DNA of 64,000 nt from Diaporthe sp. PMI_573 (lineage: Eukaryota; Ascomycota; Sordariomycetes; Diaporthales; Diaporthaceae). Below, one piece after another: positions 57,736 to 64,000 of this stretch (its first letter is position 1; each line of letters starts with the position of its first letter). The DNA lies in assembly GCA_021399435.1 (NCBI GenBank), contig JAJTUP010000031.1, positions 784,884-848,883 of the forward strand, read 5' to 3'. The notes under the pieces are model-generated. The model was given only the letters and a program-made list of their open reading frames with translations, was not told the DNA's origin and did no database searches. Made by a program: the position numbers and the translations under genes.

Positions 57736-58999
57736 ATATATATTATTGTGTTGTCTGGTACAATTTTGGGGCCTTCTTAAGCTTATATATTAATATTGTA
57801 GGTACTCGGCAGGCTAGTGCTTGAGGCTACTTTCGGCAGGCTAGTATTTACATTAGTGAGCCTACTGTATTAGATATAGAAGATTGAAAATTTATTTGTT
57901 TTATAATTTGTATGCTTTATCTAAATTAGATAATCTAACCAAGACTATATATGGTCGGCAAACTGTATAGCAATGCCTTACCTTATGTGTTTTGCGACTA
58001 GAAAATCTATCTCCTGTTTTTAAGCTATATGAACTCGCTTGAGGTCTAGGCCTTTAGCTAGCATAATGTTGCCGATTTCCTGGAACCCAGCTTTTTAGTC
58101 TAGGTCTAAGACTTATATATAGTGTTATTTACAGTATTGGTAGATAGTCTTGTCTTGTAGACCCGGGATAGAAATCCTAGTTAGACGCTATAGGGGTGCT
58201 ACTGTTTTTGGTTTGTCACCCAGCATTATATAGTATATAGTAGAAGCTGCCTGGTATAGCAAAAGCTGAACGTTTGTAATCTATATGCAAGGAAGATTGC
58301 TAGACAATAAAGCCTTGTGCTTAAGCTTCTTATATTCTGCATCTTACTGCTCTATTAGGTAGATTAGCTTATAGATATCGGGCAGGACGTCGTTATATGT
58401 TTAAAGCAGATAACCCTTTTTAGTATACTTAACTAGCTTTATCAGGATTTTAGTATCTAGCTTATAATACTTTTGACTATCTTTGTTATACTAATAATAC
58501 GACCTAAGGTAACATAGGCGGTTGTTATACTATATAAGCTGATAGATATTCTGCTAAATACAAGGTTGGCCTGAGGCTTTCTACTTATCTAAGAGAGTGT
58601 CCCTCTCTGCCAGCTATATAGCCAAAGTACCATGCCTAGCAGCTAGCCGTATTTATTTTGTGACAAGCTAGCCACGCTCTTTGTAAATAAAGAAGATATT
58701 AATTCTTAGCTTCTTGCCCTAGGCAGCTAGGTTGCCTTAGACTTCTAACTGTTTTTTAATAATTGCCCATCTAATATTTAGTTTGTCAAACTGCTTCGTG
58801 AGATTACATTTGGATTGTTTTAATATAGAGATAATAACGGTCGTCTCTTTAAATTAATATCTATCTCCGGGCAATTTGTTGGCTATAATACTCTCTAATT
58901 TAAATTAGAGACTAAGGTTTTAAAATGCGCCGGGCGCAGGTACCAGGTTTTGCTTTATGTTACCGGTAAGCTTAATTAATCTACCCAGAGTTGTAATAA
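57736..58999. other. AT-rich degenerate DNA with a possible minus-strand relic
   Basis: On the minus strand between about 58900 and 58020, long stretches read as protein with few stops (for example LLLYQAASTIYYIMLGDKPK and DLDLKAGFQ-like segments). This is reminiscent of a transposase N-terminal half, but I cannot assign a family. No live gene is supported. Confidence 0.4.
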
Positions 59000-59275
59000 T
59001 ACAAAAAAATATAAATACAAAAAAATACAAAATACAAAAAAATACAATAATACATAATACAAATAATACAAAAATACAAAAATACAAATATATTCTAATA
59101 CATAATACAAAAAATACAAGCCCCTTCTAATACATAATACAATAATACAATGTATTATGTATTATTTTGTATTATATAATACATAATACAATAATACAAT
59201 ATATTATATATTATTTTATATTATATAATATATAATATATGTTTTATTTATAATATAATATAGTATATTATATTA
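59000..59275. repeat. AT-rich simple repeat and palindromic tract
   Basis: Imperfect copies of aatacaaaa and aatacataatac fill about 59000-59150. They are followed by a self-complementary stretch built from gtattat/ataatac and tatatt/aatata (about 59150-59245). The second half could form a long AT hairpin. Confidence 0.7.
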
Positions 59276-59659
59276 TTATATTTAAGTAATATTATTATTT
59301 TTATACTTTAATAATAAAGAATATTTTATTAATAAGCTATTAGATTTTTAAGTTATTAAATTAATAGACTAATAAGCTAATAGACTAATAGACTAATAAA
59401 CTAATAGATAAATAGTTTTATCTATAAATATAGTAGCCTTTCTATTATTTTTTTCTCTTCTTCTCTTTTTTCCTTCTTTTATCTATATCGACTAAGATCC
59501 TAAATAGCTATCTTAACTATTAACCGACTTACTTATCGACTATTACTATATTTTAAACTTAAAACTTTTAAAAAAAAACAGTTGTTTCTTTATTATAAAA
59601 AAGTCTTAAAAAATAACAAGTTATCTCTTTATTATATATATATATATAAATCTTAAAAA

Positions 59660-60481
59660 ATGGCTTCTTTTACTTCTTCGGCTGCTAGACCTTCTAATTA
59701 TCAAATTCGACCTACCTAGGAATCTGACCCTAAAGACGATAGTTATATTAGTAGTAACGCTAATAGCGTTATATCTACTAATAATTGTTTTAAAACGCCA
59801 GCTAAAAAAGACGAATTTAAAAATGAAAAAGGAAATAAATCAACGTTTTCTTTTAAAAGTAATGCTTATGCTATTACAGCTGGCTTATTTACTTATAAAC
59901 TATTAGATATTGATTATTCTACACCTCGAAAAGTTATATTTTATTGTACTATGCCAGGGTATAATAAAGAAATAACTTATAATACAACCAGAGCTCAAAT
60001 TAGCTTTAATGGCATTTTACACTATAAAGAAAAACATAAATTAATAGCTATAAATTTAAACGAAGAACAAGACCCTAAGAAAATTAAAAGTAAGTTGTTA
60101 AATAACTATATAACATTTATTATAAGTTTATAATTATATATTATTGAGAAAATAGCCGCTATACTAGCTGCAAAAGCAACGCACTGTACTTACAAGCTAG
60201 TAAGAACAACTTATATTTTCAGGACACTGTTTAACATATATATTAATAATATCTTTAATAAGACGTAAATATAACGAAAATATATATCGAGACTTAGAGA
60301 TTAATTCTCAACCAAGTACTCAACTATCTATTAATGAATCATTTAGTAGAAATCGAAAAAAACGAAAATATACACAGAATTTAAATATTGATAATAAAGT
60401 TTATTTAGAGAAGATTATTAACTTTTTATCTTCTAATAACCTATCTTTTAATGTTTTATCATTAAAGTCTTTTAGTAAATT
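59660..60481 (+). pseudogene. Possible hAT-like transposase N-terminal relic, cut by a Copia element
   Basis: From ATG at 59660 the frame reads MASFTSSAARPSNYQIRPT, meets one TAG, then continues to 60132. It includes a BED-finger-like segment (FYCTMPGYNKEI followed by ILHYKEKHKL) with some of the expected Cys and His residues. After a gap and frame change, 60265-60481 reads RKKRKYTQNLNI, then LEKIINFLSSNNLSFNVLSL and KSFSKF, resembling the 'IxxNNLPFxxVExxxF' motif after the hAT linker. The frame ends exactly where the LTR of the Copia element starts. hAT assignment is tentative. Mutation is lighter here than in the Gypsy elements. Confidence 0.4.
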
Positions 60482-63400
60482 TGTTGGAATAGCACTAAAG
60501 CTAATCGCACACAGCCATCTTGGCTAGAGAGGATAACTAATCCAGCAAAAGAGTACATACAGACCTCTTAGGTCTGCATACAAGCTTCCCCGCTTGTTTC
60601 ATAGTTTTAATAGACATCAACAAATTCAAAACCAATTATACAGATACATATATACATACATTACGCCATATAGCAAAGGCCATTTAACACTAATTAGTAA
60701 TTACTTAGTGTAATTACAGATTAGCAAGAGCAAAGAGACAAGTACCGGTACAACTCTATAGTTACAGCTACAGAACGCTAGACGGGATATAGAAGCAACT
60801 AGAATTATATGCTCGTGCTAAGAGCCCAGAGGCTATCTCGACCTCCCCGCTAATTAGAAAGAAAGAGAACACCCCTAAAAGACGAAATCTTCTCAAAATT
60901 ACACAAATCAAGACTACTATATTAAACGCTAGATAGAATATATCTACAGCTAAGACCTTATACAACTAGAAAAAAGCAGTATATATTAATACACAATAAA
61001 GAAGATATCTTGTAGATAATCTAAAAATACTATATAAGATATCATCTTCTAACATATTAAAACCATTAGCTTTAGCTATAGTAAGAGGCTTAAATAGCCG
61101 AAATTAAGTAATATATAAAAAAATAAGTATAGAAAGCATAATATAGATAAATGTATAGTAAAGTACGATAAATCTAAGATACTAGGACCTAGATATTAAC
61201 CTAGATACCCTGTTAAACAATACCTAGATTAATACATACTTTATATAAGTCATAATAAATATTATTTATCTAGATCTAAGCAAAGCCAATATACTAGGGT
61301 CTCTAGTTAATAACTTTAAAGGGTAGACTACCTATTAATTTAATAAAGTAGACTATATATTTAGGAAAGTACTCTTAAATATTATCAAGGTAAGAGGAAT
61401 CCTAATATTAAAGGGTCTCTATACTAGTCAGATTTTATAACTTATTAAAGCCGAGAAGGCAGTAGAAAACTACCTACTATAAGTACTAGAGCTAGCCTAT
61501 ATATAATAGATAATCAAACCACCACCCTTAAAAGTTTAATTACACGAGACAATAAGAAACCAACAAGTACCTACAGTTAAGATACAACCTATATAATAAA
61601 CACCTCTAGGTACTAGATATATACAAGAGGTAGGTAACTTCTTATAACAGCATAGTATAGTACTTATAGTAAATTCAGTCTATATAGATAATATACTATA
61701 TAACCTACTTCTAACTTAAATTATCTACAATAGGCTAATAAAACTTTAGTAAATCTCTACCTTTTAAAAAGGGTAGAGAAAAGATAGAAACTATACTAGC
61801 AAGCCCTATAACCTATTATATAACAAGGTATAGATCTTTATTAGTTATTATAGATAACTATAAATCACTAAAGATTAATATTATATAGTTTTTCCAGACA
61901 TCTTCTCTAATTATATAGAAGACTTCTATATATACTATATTAGACTAAACAAGAGGTAGGATAAAGTATATAACCTTATAGACATATACTTTAATACAAT
62001 AATAAACTATAGCTAGTATTAGGCAGACTAGACAACCTTATTATTTATACGAGTAAGGAAAGAAAACCTAGATAAAACCTTACTAAAGGTTTTAGAAACC
62101 CTCTTAGATAAACTATAGCTTGTATAAAAAGCTCTAGGAGAGAGATATTAGGGTAAAATAGCACTCTACACAATAGTAGTTAGAGCATGCTGCGTAATAC
62201 TAGAATTAAAACCAGCTATAATTAATCAAAAGCCTATATATAAGGCCCTCTTTATAGATCTTTGTACAGCCCTATAGGTAGCTATAGAGAGAAACTTAGT
62301 TTAACAATTCATAGTATACAAAAAAGTTAGAATTAATTTTGTAGACAGGAGGTATAGCTTAAACTTCAAGAACCGCTAGAAGACTTTATACAATTACCAA
62401 TCTTTACTATAAACCCCTTTTTGACTAAATAACCACTATTCCTCAGCACAAATTTCCTTTAGACTAAGACAATAACAACCCTTCAAACCATACTATATAA
62501 TAGCTAAGATAATAAAATGCTTTATATATAAGAAAGATAGATATTAGTTTATAAACTATATAGATAAAGAAAGAATAGATGCACGAAAATAATACCTCTA
62601 GGTATACAAAGACTTTAAGCAAGAACATATTTTAAAAGAGAAGAAGTTTACTACCTACTTGCTTAAATATAAAGGAGAGGATCTACTACGCAAAGTAAAA
62701 GGTTTACTATTTAATTCATAGGATATAGACAACAAGGCTATCCCTAATAAAATCTAGTAGATTTTACATTTAACTACTACATAACTAGGGAAGATATCTA
62801 CACAGCCCTAAAAGTAACTAAAGCAAGTTAATTCATACTACATAACCTATATAATACAAAGTATTAAGGGGAGCTCTAGAATATAGAAGCTGCTAAGTTT
62901 TCTATAGTAGGAATACTACAAGCATTAGCCTATATACAAGAGAGACTAGATACAAAAATCAATTAGAGTATAGACATAGCTAAGGTCAAATTTGGTAATA
63001 GTAATGCTATTTTAGCAATTGGTATAATTAAGGTTATAAACTAGCTAGAAAGTATTATATACTATATCCTTAATATATTAACCCCCTTTCTATTCTCTCT
63101 ATATAATATAGATAGGCTAAAGGTATACTTTAACAACCTATCAAATATTATTATACAAGGAGATATAACAATTCCAGTGGTTAGAAAATAGAAATATATA
63201 TTCTTTAATACAAGCTGTATAGAAGCCAGAGTATTTCTTACAGAGCTATAGCTTAAGAGACTCTACAGACACTTTAGACACCCTTATACAGATAAGCTAT
63301 ATAAGCTATTAAGGAATGCAGGGTACGATAATATAGAAGAGGCAATTCTAGATAAGATTTAAAAATTCTACTACTTCTGCCAGCTATACAATCTATCACT

Positions 63401-64000
63401 AAGGAGATTTAAGTTCTCAATCAAAGACAAAAGCCACTTTAACTACAAAATAGTTATTAATATTATATACCTAGATAAAAGGAATATACTTTATATCATC
63501 AACTTAGATATAAGTTTCCAAGTAGCTACATTTCTCAACTCTCTCTCTATATAAGACACCTAAAATATACTCTATAAATACTAGATCTATATATATATTG
63601 GTCCTCCAGACTACATTATATATAATCTAGAAACTAACTTTACTTCAAAAGAGTTCTGAAACAATATAAATATCATAGAAATTACATACAAAGAGATGCT
63701 AGTAGAAGTATACTAGGCTTTAGGCAAGGTTAAACACTTATATGGGCCTCTAAAAAAAGCTTTTAAGATTCTAAAGGCTAAAATTAACTACTATACAAAC
63801 AATAAAACAATCCTACAGATAGCCGTAAAAGCACTAAACAATACTATAGGCCTAAATAGCATTATACTAACACTCCTAGTTTTTAGAGCATACCTACAGA
63901 TATCATAGAATTTACTACCCTTACTAGATATTATATAACAAGCATTAGTAGTTTAGAAAGTAATAAAGATACTACGTATAATCCGAGCTAAGATTAAAGT
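60482..64000 (+). mobile_element. Ty1/Copia retrotransposon, 5' part, RIP-inactivated and cut by the window end
   Basis: The sequence begins TGTTGGAATAGC, a common Copia LTR start; the LTR 3' edge is not certain but probably lies near 60690. Gag-like helical sequence occupies roughly 61150-62600. Integrase follows and runs to the window end: a zinc-finger-type region (LYRHFRHPYTDKLYKLLRNA, then YYFCQLYNL), then IYLDKRNILYIINLD, IYIGPPDYIIYNLETNF and VKHLYGPLKKAF. These match fungal Copia integrases, including the 'GPPD.I..D.G.NF' second-aspartate motif with the aspartate lost. Integrase precedes any reverse transcriptase, as in Copia order; the RT lies beyond the window. Confidence 0.75.
63240..63990 (+). 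pseudogene. Copia integrase relic
   Basis: Long frame with motifs KFYYFCQLYNL, SHFNYKIVINIIYLDKRN, IYIGPPDYIIY, TSKEF and YGPLKKAFKILKAK, then TILQIAVKALNNT. Stops appear at tryptophan and glutamine positions. The first catalytic aspartate site reads IIYLDKR, where family members have a VD..Y.D pattern. Confidence 0.75.

Noticed and set aside
1..64000. CRISPR arrays, rRNA genes or intact tRNA genes
   Set aside because: I saw no regularly spaced identical repeats with unique spacers, no rRNA-like sequence, and only one degenerate tRNA-like box pair; the window is eukaryotic.

Overview
The window looks like a chromosomal segment of a filamentous ascomycete (Pezizomycotina). Genes carry short introns (about 53-92 nt) with GTRNGT-like donors and CTGAC/CTAAC-like branch sites. 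Families present include Zn2Cys6 regulators, DUF6604, fungal F-box proteins and LTR chromoviruses. The DNA is sharply two-speed: GC-balanced gene islands sit between very AT-rich, TA-saturated blocks in which transposon frames survive but tryptophan, glutamine and arginine codons have become TAG/TAA/TGA. That is the mark of repeat-induced point mutation (RIP). I cannot name the species.

Layout. 1-14.3 kb is a RIP-degraded repeat block: a pogo/Fot1-like transposase tail (3.66-4.04 kb), inverted copies of a roughly 610-bp LTR ('LTR-B'), and a nearly complete chromodomain Ty3/Gypsy element ('element A', 5380-13141) inserted into one of them with a 5-bp target duplication. 14.8-17.2 kb is an isolated intact DUF6604 gene. 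17.2-18.66 kb is GC-moderate DNA with short diverged repeats. 18.66-26.33 kb is a second chromovirus ('element B') with two 481-bp LTRs. 26.9-31.05 kb holds another LTR-B copy and an inverted, truncated copy of element B. 31.05-33.6 kb is degenerate AT-rich DNA.

The main gene island runs from about 33.6 to 55.4 kb: an alanine-rich LEA-like protein (+), chorismate synthase (-), an 824-aa F-box protein (-), a Zn2Cys6 transcription factor (-), a quercetin 2,3-dioxygenase-like bicupin (+) with an in-frame TAG, an FAD aromatic monooxygenase (-), a ZIP zinc transporter (-), a CorA-like transporter (-) and a PD-(D/E)XK-like protein (+). Exon structures were rebuilt by matching reading phase across introns; almost every junction keeps frame and family motifs.

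The regulator, bicupin and monooxygenase lie side by side. The regulator and bicupin are divergent across 1.05 kb, and the bicupin and monooxygenase are convergent. This looks like a small flavonoid/phenolic-catabolism cluster whose dioxygenase may be disabled. ZIP and CorA-like genes form a neighbouring metal-transport pair. Chorismate synthase appears to lack one base at each of two places; assembly error is the likeliest cause.

55.6-64 kb is again repeat-rich: an orphan ORF with a 10-bp microsatellite, a Tc1/mariner-type transposase relic, AT-rich simple repeats, a possible hAT-like relic, and the 5' part of a Ty1/Copia element that interrupts it and runs off the window.
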